From Desulforhopalus singaporensis (GTDB lineage: Bacteria; Desulfobacterota; Desulfobulbia; Desulfobulbales; Desulfocapsaceae), in contig NZ_FNJI01000010.1 in assembly GCF_900104445.1 (NCBI RefSeq), positions 62,001-126,000 of the forward strand: a DNA stretch of 64,000 nucleotides. Direction: 5' to 3'. A program made the position numbers and the translations under genes. Below are positions 18,620 to 27,652 of this stretch, piece after piece; the stretch's first letter is position 1, and the number at the start of each line of letters is the position of its first letter. Below the pieces are notes generated by a model, which was not told where the DNA came from, did no database searches, and saw only the letters and a program-made list of their open reading frames with translations.

Positions 18620-18780
18620 ATGTTATCTTTTATTTATGATTTCATCATGTTAAAGCCATCTCTCATACCTGAATTGAGCTATTGAATTTTTGTTCAAAAC
18701 AGGTAAGATACCATTCGTGGTAGGCCCGGTTTTCACAACCTATAAAAGATACAACCTCCATTTTTTTCTTTGATATAACA

Positions 18781-18811
18781 GGCAAGACCACCAGGCTACC
18801 GATGTCTTGCC
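18781..18811 (+). promoter_or_regulatory. Inverted repeat in the leader of tolQ
   Basis: GGCAAGAC (18781-18788) is perfectly complementary to GTCTTGCC (18804-18811), 15 bases apart, ending 33 bases before the tolQ start. There is no T-run after it, so it is more likely an mRNA leader structure or protein-binding site than a terminator. Confidence 0.4.
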
Positions 18812-18844
18812 AGGATTCTTATCTAAACAGACAGGATATATAAC

Positions 18845-19546
18845 GTGCAGCTTTCAATTTCTGATATGATTTTCCACGCTGGTCCGGTGGGCCAGTTTGT
18901 GATGTTGACTCTTCTGGTATTCTCCCTGGTTTCCTGGACCATTGTTTTTATGAAGGCAAGACTCTACAAGAAGGTCCGCCTTGACACCGAAGATTTTCTC
19001 GAAACTTTCTGGCACTCAGCCAACCTCAACGAAGCCCATGAGGCAGCGGCTGAGTTCGAATATTCGCCCAGCGCATCGGTTTTCACATCCGGTTTTGCTG
19101 AACTGCAGAAAATCAACAAGATGAGAAGCCGCAACGAGGAGGGCAAGGTCGTCGAAACCCTGGATACCCACCTGGCAACAATGGACAATCTGAAAAGGGC
19201 CATCAGAAAAGCGGAAAACCAGCAGATCAACGATCTCGGCAGCAGCCTCTCCTTTCTTGCCACCACCGGCAGCGCCACTCCTTTTATAGGACTTTTTGGA
19301 ACAGTCTGGGGAATCATGGTCTCTTTTCACGATATCGGCCAGCGCGGCTCCGCCTCTCTTGCCGTCGTAGCTCCTGGAATATCGGAAGCGCTTGTGGCCA
19401 CCGCGGCCGGTCTTGCCGTTGCTATTCCGGCTGTTATATTCTACAACTATTTTTCCAACAAGCTCGATGATATAGAAAGCGAGATGAACACTTTTTCAAC
19501 GGATTTTCTCAATCTTATAGAAAGGGATCTGCTGAGCAGGGTGTAA
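18845..19546 (+). CDS. tolQ: TolQ, MotA/TolQ/ExbB proton channel protein
   Basis: 233 residues from GTG 18845. Three membrane helices are seen: one near the N-terminus (FVMLTLLVFSLVSWTIVFMKA) and two in the conserved C-terminal half (LGSSLSFLATTGSATPFIGLFGTVWGIMVSF and ALVATAAGLAVAIPAVIFYNYF). The GLFGTVWGIM and ATAAGLAVAIPA motifs are family hallmarks. With TolR it forms the proton-driven motor of the Tol system, which keeps the outer membrane attached and constricting at division. It is followed at four bases by tolR, then tolA, tolB and cpoB. Confidence 0.95.
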   Translation: MQLSISDMIFHAGPVGQFVMLTLLVFSLVSWTIVFMKARLYKKVRLDTEDFLETFWHSANLNEAHEAAAEFEYSPSASVFTSGFAELQKINKMRSRNEEGKVVETLDTHLATMDNLKRAIRKAENQQINDLGSSLSFLATTGSATPFIGLFGTVWGIMVSFHDIGQRGSASLAVVAPGISEALVATAAGLAVAIPAVIFYNYFSNKLDDIESEMNTFSTDFLNLIERDLLSRV

Positions 19547-19550
19547 TACG

Positions 19551-19967
19551 ATGGGACCGACGCACAGAAGAGGCAACAAAAGGCTGGTATCTGAAATCAA
19601 CGTAACACCGCTGGTGGACGTTATGCTGGTACTGCTTATTATTTTCATGGTGACCGCGCCGATGATGACCCAGGGGCTTAATGTAGACCTCCCGGAAACA
19701 ACGGCAAAATCACTGAGGCAGGAACAAAAGCCCCTGGTTATTACGGTAAGTAAGGACGGCGGTATCAGTATCGGCTCCATTCCCATGGTCAAAGCCCTGC
19801 TGCTTGAAGAGCTGAAAAAAAATTATGCCGCCAACAAGGATCAACCGGTCTATTTACGGGCGGACAGAAATGTACCTTACGGCGACGTAGTGCAGATTAT
19901 GGCAGCCATTAAACAGGTAGGTTTTGACAAGATCGGGATGATCACCAAACCTCAGGAACAAGAATAA
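19551..19967 (+). CDS. tolR: TolR/ExbD biopolymer transport protein
   Basis: 138 residues: one N-terminal membrane helix (VTPLVDVMLVLLIIFMVTAPMM) with the conserved Asp of TolR/ExbD (LVDVMLVLLIIF), which takes part in proton conduction, then a periplasmic domain. The gene begins four bases after tolQ and its end is five bases from the tolA start. Placement between tolQ and tolA makes TolR much more likely than ExbD. Confidence 0.94.
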   Translation: MGPTHRRGNKRLVSEINVTPLVDVMLVLLIIFMVTAPMMTQGLNVDLPETTAKSLRQEQKPLVITVSKDGGISIGSIPMVKALLLEELKKNYAANKDQPVYLRADRNVPYGDVVQIMAAIKQVGFDKIGMITKPQEQE

Positions 19968-19972
19968 TTCCC

Positions 19973-20854
19973 GTGGATAACAGCTACAGCATCAGTTCAA
20001 TAATGTCAAATGATTGGAAAATCCCGTTAAATATCGCCATCGGGGTGCACCTGCTGGTATTAATCAGCGCCCTCTATCTGCCTGGAATATTCAAGGTAAA
20101 ACCGAAATTCGCCGATATCTATACCGTTTCCATTGTCAATATCGCAGAACCCGGAGCCGTCGCTCAGACCCCGTCAGAGCCTGAAGCTGCAGAGACGATT
20201 TCCAAAGCCAGTCCAGACAACAACAAAAAGCTTGTTCCTATTGAGGATATTGTTAAAAAACCGGCACCTTCGGTTGCACCCGCCAAGGCGGTCTCCCTGA
20301 AGCCGCTAAAGATTAAGAAAAAGAAAGCAACCCCACCCCCAAAGCCCAGCGATAATGACGAGTTGATCAAGCAGAGAAGGGAAAAACTTGCCAGGGCGAT
20401 CAGAGAGGAAGAGCTGCTGGCGGAGAAAGCCCGTCTTGCCAGGGAGGCTCTCGAAAAAGAGCGGCAGCTCCTCACCCACTCATCGCCACCAGCTGTCGCC
20501 AGACCAAGCGGCGGCGTGGTGCGGGGCGACGGAACTTCCGGGGCGGCCGGCGGAACTTCAAATATTATAGAAAGTCAATATTATGCCTCGATAATCAACA
20601 GGTTGCACCAATACTGGGCCCTGCCTGAGAATATCGAGAAAAATAATAAAGTAACGGCAACCGTTGTGGTGACGATTCAGCAGAACGGTGCGGTGGCCGA
20701 TATGTTTTTCGAAAGCAGGTCCGGCGACAGACTGTTTGACCAGTTCGTCACCCGTACCCTCGAAACAGCCACTCCATTTCCGCCCATTCCACCTGCCATG
20801 AAGAAACAACGTTTTGAGGTGGGCCTGGTCTTCAGACCCGGCGGTGTACAATAA
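19973..20854 (+). CDS. tolA: TolA-like / TonB C-terminal domain protein
   Basis: 293 residues from GTG 19973, with AGGAA upstream inside the tolR end. The pattern is TolA: one N-terminal membrane helix (IPLNIAIGVHLLVLISALYLPGIF), then a Pro/Ala/Lys-rich and charged helical spacer (residues 60-165, with KQRREKLARAIREEELLAEK), a Gly-rich hinge, and a C-terminal TonB/TolA domain (YYASIINRLHQYWALPENI, then VVVTIQQNGAVADMFFESRSGD). It links the inner-membrane TolQR motor to TolB/Pal at the outer membrane. Its helical spacer is shorter than in E. coli TolA. The context settles TolA over TonB. Confidence 0.9.
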   Translation: MDNSYSISSIMSNDWKIPLNIAIGVHLLVLISALYLPGIFKVKPKFADIYTVSIVNIAEPGAVAQTPSEPEAAETISKASPDNNKKLVPIEDIVKKPAPSVAPAKAVSLKPLKIKKKKATPPPKPSDNDELIKQRREKLARAIREEELLAEKARLAREALEKERQLLTHSSPPAVARPSGGVVRGDGTSGAAGGTSNIIESQYYASIINRLHQYWALPENIEKNNKVTATVVVTIQQNGAVADMFFESRSGDRLFDQFVTRTLETATPFPPIPPAMKKQRFEVGLVFRPGGVQ

Positions 20855-20878
20855 TCCCTGACAGCCAACAATCATTTT

Positions 20879-22174
20879 ATGAAACAGAAATATTTCTCCA
20901 TCCTCCTTGCTATTCTGACAACTTTTGCGATCTGTCTTGGCGCTGCATACCAGGCGATAGGTTCCGACCGGGTCTACCTTGACATTAGCACCTCTGCAAC
21001 CAGGAAGATCAATATCGCGGTTCCCTGGTTCGAAACCGCCGGTTCGAGCCAGACGAACAACCTGCTTGCAAGGGATCTGGCCGACACCCTCGCCAAGGCG
21101 CTCAAGTTTCATGGAATAATATCGATTATCCCCACCGAACAATACGGGGGAATGCAGCATGCCGACTGGAAAGACAAGGGAGCCGACTATGTTGTGCTCG
21201 GCCGCTATAAAAAAGAGAACGACTCGATTGCGCTGGAGATGCGGCTGCTCGATGTGGCTGAAAACAAGATTATCATGGGAAAATCGTTCTCCGGTTCTGT
21301 CAACCAGAAGGACAGGATGCAGTTCAAATACTGTGACTCTGTGGTCGAAACCCTGACCGGCATACCCGGAGTTGCCGATACCAGGATCGCCTTCATTAAC
21401 CACCAGGACAGCGCCAAGGAAGTATATCTGACCGATATTCTCGGGCGTAATGTTCGGCAGATTACCCGGCACAAGCACCTCACCGTATCACCCAGGTTCG
21501 TGCCCGATTCCTATAACCTGACCTACTCCTCATACCATACGGGCAACCAGAACCTGTACATCACCGATTTGCGCCAGGACAAGACAACCCGTGCCCTGAG
21601 CAGGCGTAAAGGGCTCAACCTGGCCCCCGCATGGTTCAAGAACGGCAGCAAGATGATCCTAACCCTGTCCAAGCGGGGAAATCCCGACCTGTATCTCCTT
21701 GACGACAAGGGCCAGATCATAGAGCAGCTCACCGACCGGGCAGGTATCAATGTCTCTCCGACCCTTTCTCCGGACGGCAACCATCTGGTTTTTGTCTCAG
21801 ACCGCAGCGGCAGACCACAACTCTACCACATGGACATGCGGACCCGGAAAGTTCAGAGAATAACTTTTGAAGGCTCGGAAAACGCCGAACCCGACTGGTC
21901 GCCGACAGACAACCTGGTGGTATATTCCAGTCTAAGAGACGGCGTCTACCAGCTCTGCGTCGTCAATCCCCTTCAGCCGGATACTGTAATGCAGATAACC
22001 AACGATCTCAGCCATCATGAATCCCCCAACTGGTCGCCGGACGGTAATCAGATAATCTTTGCAAAACGTGATGGCAAAAGACACCAGATTTACGGTATAA
22101 TGAAAAATGGCTCTTTTCAAAGAAGGCTGTTTACCATGCCCGGGAGTCAGTCGTATCCACAATGGGCCAGATAG
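20879..22174 (+). CDS. tolB: Tol-Pal system periplasmic protein TolB
   Basis: 431 residues with a signal peptide (MKQKYFSILLAILTTFAICLGAAYQAIG). The N-terminal TolB domain (INIAVPWFETAGS through LARDLADTLAKALKFHGIISII) is followed by a six-bladed beta-propeller of WD40-like repeats, each with the PxWSPDG or FVSDRSG pattern (for example NVSPTLSPDGNHLVFVSDRSG and SPNWSPDGNQIIFAKRDG). It acts in the periplasm, binding Pal and TolA in the classical system. Confidence 0.96.
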   Translation: MKQKYFSILLAILTTFAICLGAAYQAIGSDRVYLDISTSATRKINIAVPWFETAGSSQTNNLLARDLADTLAKALKFHGIISIIPTEQYGGMQHADWKDKGADYVVLGRYKKENDSIALEMRLLDVAENKIIMGKSFSGSVNQKDRMQFKYCDSVVETLTGIPGVADTRIAFINHQDSAKEVYLTDILGRNVRQITRHKHLTVSPRFVPDSYNLTYSSYHTGNQNLYITDLRQDKTTRALSRRKGLNLAPAWFKNGSKMILTLSKRGNPDLYLLDDKGQIIEQLTDRAGINVSPTLSPDGNHLVFVSDRSGRPQLYHMDMRTRKVQRITFEGSENAEPDWSPTDNLVVYSSLRDGVYQLCVVNPLQPDTVMQITNDLSHHESPNWSPDGNQIIFAKRDGKRHQIYGIMKNGSFQRRLFTMPGSQSYPQWAR

Positions 22175-22207
22175 TCAACGAGAACTCTCAACTTTAAGCA
22201 ATTTATC

Positions 22208-23296
22208 ATGAATAAATCAGTCAGGAATTTTTTAATCTGCCTCTCCTCTACCGCTCTGCTCAGCAGCTGTGCCTCCACCGGTGACGTTGAGGAGCTCAAA
22301 TATCAGCTTCGGGTCGTCAACAAGAAAATAGAGGACATGAAATCGACCACAGTGGGGCAGATCCAGAAGCGACAGGCTGCTGCCTTTGGCCACATGGACC
22401 AGCTGGAGCAGGATATTCTCAAACTCAAGAGTCAGCTTGAAGAATCCTACTATCTCAACCAGAAGTTACGAGAGCAGAACAAGGAACTTGAGGCAACCAT
22501 ATCTTCCGTGGCCAAGGAGGAAGCGGCCAAGCGCGAGGAAGGCCTTGCCAGGCTGGAACAGCAGCAGCAGGAAAAAGAACTCAGGCTCAAGGAACTGAAC
22601 AATAAAATCCTCATGCAGCAGCAAAGCGTGAAAGCCATTCAGGAAGCGCGTATTAATGAAGCCGAACGAAGGGCAAAAGAAGCGGCCATTGAGGCTGAAC
22701 TTGCCAAGAAACGTTCATCATCGGTCAGTAACGCTGCCGGCTCCACCGGAACAGCGAAAACGATCAGTGCAACCAAGCGCAAAGTCAAGAACAGCGTGGT
22801 CGCTCCCCCCATTCAGCAAACATCTCAGCCGGTAACATCCCAGCCGGCAGCAAGCGAACCGACTCCGGCAATTGCCAAAACGGAATCCCCCGGGACAGTG
22901 GAAACCGTTGATGCCGCACCGGTACTTGCTGGTTCCCAGAGTAGCTTTGAAAAGGCTGAGAACCTTTTTCAGAGCCAGAAATTTGATGAAGCGTACAATA
23001 TCTTCGAGCAGATCGCAGCCAACCCCACTGCCGCCCAGAATGTTGAGGCACGGTTTATGATGGGGGAAAGCCTATTCAACCAGAAAGAATATGACAAGGC
23101 GATCATGCAGTATCAGAAAATCATTTCCCAGCACGCAACACACGCCAGAGTTCCGGCAGCCCTGTTAAAGCAGGGAATGGCCTTTGAAAAACTGGCGGAT
23201 AAGGATACGGCAAAGGTTATTTACAAAAAACTCCTAAAAAAACACGGTGCTGCCCCTGAAGCTGTAACCGCACAGGAAAAGCTCGACAAACTATAA
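22208..23296 (+). CDS. cpoB: CpoB/YbgF-like lipoprotein with coiled coil and TPRs
   Basis: 362 residues. The N-terminus is a lipoprotein signal with LLSSC (Cys about residue 21); a very long coiled coil follows (about residues 28-165, heptads with E/K/Q). After a Ser/Thr/Pro/Ala-rich linker (165-240) comes a C-terminal TPR domain (SFEKAENLFQSQKFDEAYNIF; ARFMMGESLFNQKEYDKAIMQYQKII). CpoB coordinates Tol with peptidoglycan synthesis in E. coli, where it is not lipidated. Here the lipobox and the extended coiled coil differ. It is directly after tolB, in the place where pal normally stands. Confidence 0.85.
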   Translation: MNKSVRNFLICLSSTALLSSCASTGDVEELKYQLRVVNKKIEDMKSTTVGQIQKRQAAAFGHMDQLEQDILKLKSQLEESYYLNQKLREQNKELEATISSVAKEEAAKREEGLARLEQQQQEKELRLKELNNKILMQQQSVKAIQEARINEAERRAKEAAIEAELAKKRSSSVSNAAGSTGTAKTISATKRKVKNSVVAPPIQQTSQPVTSQPAASEPTPAIAKTESPGTVETVDAAPVLAGSQSSFEKAENLFQSQKFDEAYNIFEQIAANPTAAQNVEARFMMGESLFNQKEYDKAIMQYQKIISQHATHARVPAALLKQGMAFEKLADKDTAKVIYKKLLKKHGAAPEAVTAQEKLDKL

Positions 23297-23320
23297 GCAA
23301 ACCTTTGCAGGGGATTTCCA

Positions 23321-24055
23321 TTGAAGGTTCGCCTAGACCAGCTGCTGGTTGACAAACGTTTGGCTCCCGACCTGAAAACGGCGGGAGCCCTGATCGGTGC
23401 AGGAGAGATCCACGTAGACGACATCCTGGTTGACAAAGCCGGCACTCTGGTCGATTCCGAGGCTCTCATCCGTGCCAAGCAACGCTGCCCGTATGTATCA
23501 AGGGGAGGGTTGAAGCTTGAAAAAGCCATCGATTATTTCCAGATAGACGTCAGAGGACTTACCTGTATCGATATAGGTTCATCCACAGGGGGATTTACCG
23601 ATTGTCTGCTGCAGCACGGAGCCGGCAAGGTTTTTGCCGTGGACGTCGCCTACGGCATGCTCGCCTGGAAAATCCGGCAAGATCCGAGAGTGGAGGTGCT
23701 TGAGCGGTTCAACGCCAGACATATTGGCAGAGAAGATATCAACTGTGAAAATATTTCCCTTGCGGTTATGGATGTGTCATTCATTTCCGTCACCAAAATA
23801 ATTCCGCCGCTCCTTGAATTGTTCACCTCTTCTGCAGCTATAATCACCCTCATCAAACCACAGTTTGAGCTTGCCAGAGAAGAGATTGGTCCCGGCGGTA
23901 TCGTGACCGACAAGCAACTGCATCAAAAAGCGATTGACAGGATTGAATTATTTGCAGCAGACCTCGGCCTTGAAAATAAAGGTATTGTAACCTCGCCGAT
24001 TCTCGGTCAGAAAGGGAACAGGGAATTTCTCATTTACCTTCACCGAAAAAGCTGA
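23321..24055 (+). CDS. tlyA: TlyA family rRNA methyltransferase
   Basis: 244 residues starting at TTG 23321, with AGGGGA at good spacing. It has an N-terminal S4 RNA-binding domain (VRLDQLLVDKRLAPDLKTAGALIGAGEIHVDDILVDKAG), then an FtsJ-like SAM domain (YVSRGGLKLEKAI, CIDIGSSTGGFTDCLLQHGA, VFAVDVAYGMLAWKI, and catalytic LIKPQFE). TlyA methylates 16S and, in some species, 23S rRNA; older annotation calls it haemolysin. The gene follows cpoB by 24 bases and may be read from the Tol transcript. Confidence 0.93.
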   Translation: MKVRLDQLLVDKRLAPDLKTAGALIGAGEIHVDDILVDKAGTLVDSEALIRAKQRCPYVSRGGLKLEKAIDYFQIDVRGLTCIDIGSSTGGFTDCLLQHGAGKVFAVDVAYGMLAWKIRQDPRVEVLERFNARHIGREDINCENISLAVMDVSFISVTKIIPPLLELFTSSAAIITLIKPQFELAREEIGPGGIVTDKQLHQKAIDRIELFAADLGLENKGIVTSPILGQKGNREFLIYLHRKS

Positions 24056-24135
24056 TCTCATCAAAACATTGCGTCTCGACCCCGGCCTGTCGGCCGGATT
24101 TTCGTAATCAAAATACCTACCGATGTGAGGTGTCT

Positions 24136-25254
24136 GTGATTCAAAGATCTTTTTTTATGCTTCTGGTAGCCGCGATGCTCCTGTTTTTTTCTTCCCTTGG
24201 TGCTGCCGCAGACAATTTTTCGATCCTGTTTTCCGCCAACGTCGCCGGAGAATACAAACCTTGCGGGTGAGGCTCCGGCAAACTTGGCGGGCTGCCGGGT
24301 AAAGCATCTCTTGTTACATCACTTATCGCAAAAAAAGACCAGAGGCCACCGTTACTGCTCGACTCCGGTAACCTGCTGTTTTCAAAAACCCCAGGACCCA
24401 GTATCCCCGAAAGATCGTTGCAGGTGGCCCGGGCCATTGTCCGGTCATACAGCCTGATGGGCTACGACGCAGTCTGTCTGTCGCCGCACGACCTCGCCGC
24501 CGGTGCCGAGTTTTTTACGGGCGAACCTGAAGAGGCCGCCTCGTTCACCTGGCTCTCTGCCAATGTCTCGCTCAATGGCGGAGTCCCTTTTTTTCAACCC
24601 TACCTGATTAAAAAGTTCGGTGATGCAACCCTCGCGATCATCGGCCTTACCGGGAAAACAGCACTTTTACCCAGCGATTTCACCGTTGGTGACTGGCGAG
24701 CGTCTCTGAGATCATGCCTGGATGATATAGGGTCGAAGGCAACTTTTTTTATCGTTCTCTCGACTCTTTCCCCTAAAGAGGAACAGGAGCTTGCCCGCAA
24801 TTTTCCGAAAATAAATCTTATACTCGGAAGCTCACCGAACAAGGGGAACACCAAAACCATCCTCGAAAGCCACACCCTCCTGGTCCAGACAACATCACGC
24901 GGCAAATATCTCGGCCAACTTGATATCGATTATGGCTCTCACGGACAATGGTCAGAACAGAAAAAAAGCGATGTCACGCGCTTGAAAAAGCGGTTGGCAC
25001 AGGTTGAAAAGTCACTAGCCGTTTATTTGCGCAGCAGCAACGGCAGTAATCAGGAGTCAATACAGCAGACGATCAGCATACTCAGCAAACAGAAAGAAAG
25101 CTTAACGGATCGGATCGAAGAGTTGCAGCAGACACAGACAATGCTACCAGAAAAGGGACGGGACACCTTCGCCCTTAGTTTTCACAAGATCAGGCCGGTG
25201 TCAGAGTCATCTGCGATAGACGACATCGTTGACAAGCTTGACGCCTCCTTTTAA
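24136..25254 (+). CDS. UshA-like selenoprotein with in-frame UGA (Cys-Gly-Sec)
   Basis: The frame from GTG 24136 (GAGG five to six bases upstream) to the stop at 25252 is open for 372 codons apart from one TGA at 24268-24270, codon 45. Read through, it gives a signal peptide (MLLVAAMLLFFSSLGAAA), then NVAGEYKPCG-U-GSGKLGGL, then a metallophosphoesterase/5'-nucleotidase-like body (LLLDSGNLL, MGYDAVCLSPHDLAAG) and a C-terminal coiled coil (residues 270-345). The PCG-U...GGL pattern is what I recall of UshA-like (seleno)proteins in delta-proteobacteria, where other members have Cys at that position. Codon use, hydrophobicity and homology-like sequence continue unbroken across the TGA, so a pseudogene is unlikely. 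A SECIS-like hairpin follows immediately. Standard gene calling would miss the signal peptide and report a truncated protein. Confidence 0.85.
24268..24300 (+). promoter_or_regulatory. Bacterial SECIS-like hairpin at the selenocysteine codon
   Basis: Directly after the TGA (24268-24270), CCGGCA (24275-24280) is perfectly complementary to TGCCGG (24293-24298), with one possible wobble pair below. It closes a 12-base loop containing G residues. The loop begins about 11 bases after the UGA, within the spacing usual for bacterial SECIS elements that recruit SelB. The apical bases are my reading; no folding was computed. Confidence 0.65.
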
Positions 25255-25291
25255 ACGTCACAAAACTAACGACGCCGTTTTGAAAACCGCT

Positions 25292-25328
25292 AAAAAAAGG
25301 GGGAAGCCAGCTTACGCTGATTTCCCCG
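25292..25328 (-). terminator. Rho-independent terminator of the pyrophosphatase gene
   Basis: On the minus strand GGGGAAA / TTCCCCC enclose an inner CAGC-GTAA-GCTG stem and are followed by seven T residues. This is a strong terminator just past the ppaC stop. A second hairpin at 25338-25361 (GTGCATCCC with GGGATGCAC) lies between the two genes and may serve the plus strand, though its T-run is 13 bases away. Confidence 0.85.
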
Positions 25329-25381
25329 CCCTACTCGGTGCATCCCCTTGCAGGGATGCACTTGATAACTGAGCTTTTTTG

Positions 25382-26311
25382 TTAGCAGCCGAACGCGTTC
25401 TGCAGGTTCGGCACGGTCTGCTTTTTCCGGCTCATCATGCCCGGAATCCACATTGAGCTGCCGTCGAGCTTGCTATCGAAGGCTTTTTCAATGAGTGCGG
25501 GGTCATCGGAAAGCACAACGAGATCGGTCCCCTCTTTGACCACGTCGGTAAGCATGAGAAGTACCGAGTGACGACCATCGGCCTTTACTTGTTCCATCGC
25601 CTTCATCAGGTCTGCACGGATATCGGCTACCTGGTCAAGAGTAGCGAGTTCAAGCTGGCCCACTCCTACCTTGTTACCGTTCATGTCGAAATCCTTGTAG
25701 TCGCGGAACAGCAGGTCTTTTGCCGGAACTCCGTCTACAGAGGATTTGGCCTTGAGCATTTCCATGAACAGCTCGTCGGTGTCGTCAACGCCGGCAACGC
25801 CTTTGAGTTCACTAACGGCAACCTTGTCATCTTCGGTGCAGGTGGGGGACTTGAAGTTCACGGTATCACTCAGGATAGCCGAAAGCATACCGCCGGCAAC
25901 GTCTTTTGGTATTGCAACACCTGCATCCTTGAACATCTTGTTCAGGACGGTACCGGTACAGCCAACCGGCTCGGCACGAAAAAGAATAGGATTGTTGGTG
26001 GTAATGTCACCGATCTTGTGATGATCAACGACTGCGACGATCTCTGCTTTATCCAGGTTTGCCGGCCCCTGCGCCAGGTCGCTGAAGTCGACCAGAGCAA
26101 TTTCCTTTCCGCCAGCGTCCTCAAGCAGTTCAGGCGCTGCAAGGCCGAACCGTTTCAGCACCGTGGTGGATTCCGGGTTGAGATTGTCAGCTGCGATCTG
26201 CATACAGGCCTTTGCTTCTTTTCCCTGAGCATTCATCAGAGCCGCCAGAGCGATTGCTGCAGTAACGGAATCGGTATCGGGGTTCGAGTGTCCAACTACG
26301 CAAATTGCCAT
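25382..26311 (-). CDS. ppaC: Manganese-dependent inorganic pyrophosphatase
   Basis: A 309-residue family II pyrophosphatase of the DHH phosphoesterase superfamily, hydrolysing PPi in the cytosol. Metal and phosphate ligands are visible: HSNPDTDS at residues 8-15, VDFSD, VVDHHKIGD (DHH motif), and the C-terminal MMSRKKQTVP, where the SRKKQ motif binds substrate. There are no inserted CBS domains, so it is the short form. A strong GGAGG lies upstream of ATG 26311. Family II enzymes are common in anaerobes, and sulfate activation makes PPi removal important in sulfate reducers. Confidence 0.96.
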   Translation of the reverse strand: MAICVVGHSNPDTDSVTAAIALAALMNAQGKEAKACMQIAADNLNPESTTVLKRFGLAAPELLEDAGGKEIALVDFSDLAQGPANLDKAEIVAVVDHHKIGDITTNNPILFRAEPVGCTGTVLNKMFKDAGVAIPKDVAGGMLSAILSDTVNFKSPTCTEDDKVAVSELKGVAGVDDTDELFMEMLKAKSSVDGVPAKDLLFRDYKDFDMNGNKVGVGQLELATLDQVADIRADLMKAMEQVKADGRHSVLLMLTDVVKEGTDLVVLSDDPALIEKAFDSKLDGSSMWIPGMMSRKKQTVPNLQNAFGC

Positions 26312-26563
26312 TTTTTGCCTCCAAATTGAATTAATCTTGTAATGCCTAAAATGTACTAAAATATATATTGAAATAACGAAGAATATGTAAATTTTTGCGG
26401 TTTCAAAATAGTGTGTTCCGCCATCCTAGTCAAGCATTATTACAAGTCGCAGGCGATACCCTGACCACAATCCTCCATGGCAGATGACCTTGTATTTAAG
26501 CGGTGACGTTGGTTTAATGGTCTAAACTTTCGTGACTTTATACTTTGAATAGATTATTTTTTT

Positions 26564-27628
26564 GTGAATAAACAAACTGTTCAACCACCCCAACCTATGG
26601 TACCGATGAGTCAAGAAAACAAAACGGACGAAAAGCCCGTTCGCCAGTCAAGAACCAGGAGACGCTCCAACATTCCGGTCAAATCCATACTACTCATTGT
26701 AATTATTATTTGTTTTGGTTTTTATTTTTACCTGAAGAAATCCAGCCGCGACGTTGTCGCCCCCTATTCTCCTGGCCAGGCGATGCAGGAGATCACGCCG
26801 GAAGCGGATACGGGAAGAATAGAAATTAAAGCGGGAAATAGTGAGGAGGCGCCGGAAAAAGAGGTCAACGAAGACAACGGGCAAGATCCCGGTGGTGCAG
26901 ACTCTGACGGCCAGGCAAACGAACAGGCTGCACCATCCGCAGTTGCCAGGCAACCCCAGACCTCACAGCCTTCTGGAGACGACAATGACACAATTTCCTT
27001 CGATTATCAGTACCTTCATCATGTGAAGACGCTCAACGAGTTTTACCACCATCTCGACCGCCAACCCTACATGAAGGAGTTCAACCTGCCTGCAGACAGT
27101 AAAATCCATTTTTCAAGACTGATCCAGCAGCTGATCGATCATCCTCCAACCGTGACCCGGGAAACAGACGACCTTTTCACCCTGTTGAAAAACACCGCAC
27201 ATTTTTTCCGGATCCTCGGCAAGGAAAATATCGTCGTACTCAAGGGGATCCTCGATCGGGAAAAAGACTCCCTTGAAACCATGCTCGAGTCCTTCTATGC
27301 ACTGACCAGTCAACCGCAGTTGCTGCGCAGCGAATATTCCATAAACCTGCGATCGGAACCGCTGTACGATTACGCAAGCTTTCTCATCAACACCATGGGC
27401 GGACGGCTGTATCTGTTCCGCAGGGACTCCAGCTCGCGCATGGCTGTCACCTTTTATGCGATCCTGGTCATAGACAGGGCCAACGACGAAGGCAACAGCC
27501 GCCACGGAATAGACCTGCGTCCCGCCATCTCGTCTCTGATTGAGGAGATGGAAAACGGCGGGAAACGCCTCAAGTTCCGCCAGGAATATCTCGAAAAGCT
27601 GTACACCCTTGAGGAAAAATATAACTGA
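26564..27628 (+). CDS. Unrecognised one-pass membrane protein
   Basis: 354 residues from GTG 26564. A basic N-terminal segment (residues 24-40, with RQSRTRRRSNIPVK) precedes one hydrophobic helix (SILLIVIIICFGFYFYL, 43-60). A low-complexity acidic linker rich in E, D, G, P and Q follows (65-140), then a folded helical domain to the end (FDYQYLHHVKTLNEFYHHLDRQPYM, then ENIVVLKGILDREKDSLETMLESFYALT). The orientation rule predicts the C-terminal domain outside the cytosol. I do not recognise a family. It is 24 bases upstream of the M18 aminopeptidase and probably in one transcript with it. Confidence 0.8.
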   Translation: MNKQTVQPPQPMVPMSQENKTDEKPVRQSRTRRRSNIPVKSILLIVIIICFGFYFYLKKSSRDVVAPYSPGQAMQEITPEADTGRIEIKAGNSEEAPEKEVNEDNGQDPGGADSDGQANEQAAPSAVARQPQTSQPSGDDNDTISFDYQYLHHVKTLNEFYHHLDRQPYMKEFNLPADSKIHFSRLIQQLIDHPPTVTRETDDLFTLLKNTAHFFRILGKENIVVLKGILDREKDSLETMLESFYALTSQPQLLRSEYSINLRSEPLYDYASFLINTMGGRLYLFRRDSSSRMAVTFYAILVIDRANDEGNSRHGIDLRPAISSLIEEMENGGKRLKFRQEYLEKLYTLEEKYN

Positions 27629-27652
27629 TAAACGATTGCAAAGGGATTCATC

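Noticed and set aside
24197-25254. Two separate ORFs or a pseudogene with a premature stop
   Set aside because: The only interruption is a TGA in a Cys-Gly-TGA context followed by a hairpin; the frame and composition are continuous across it, so selenocysteine is the better reading.
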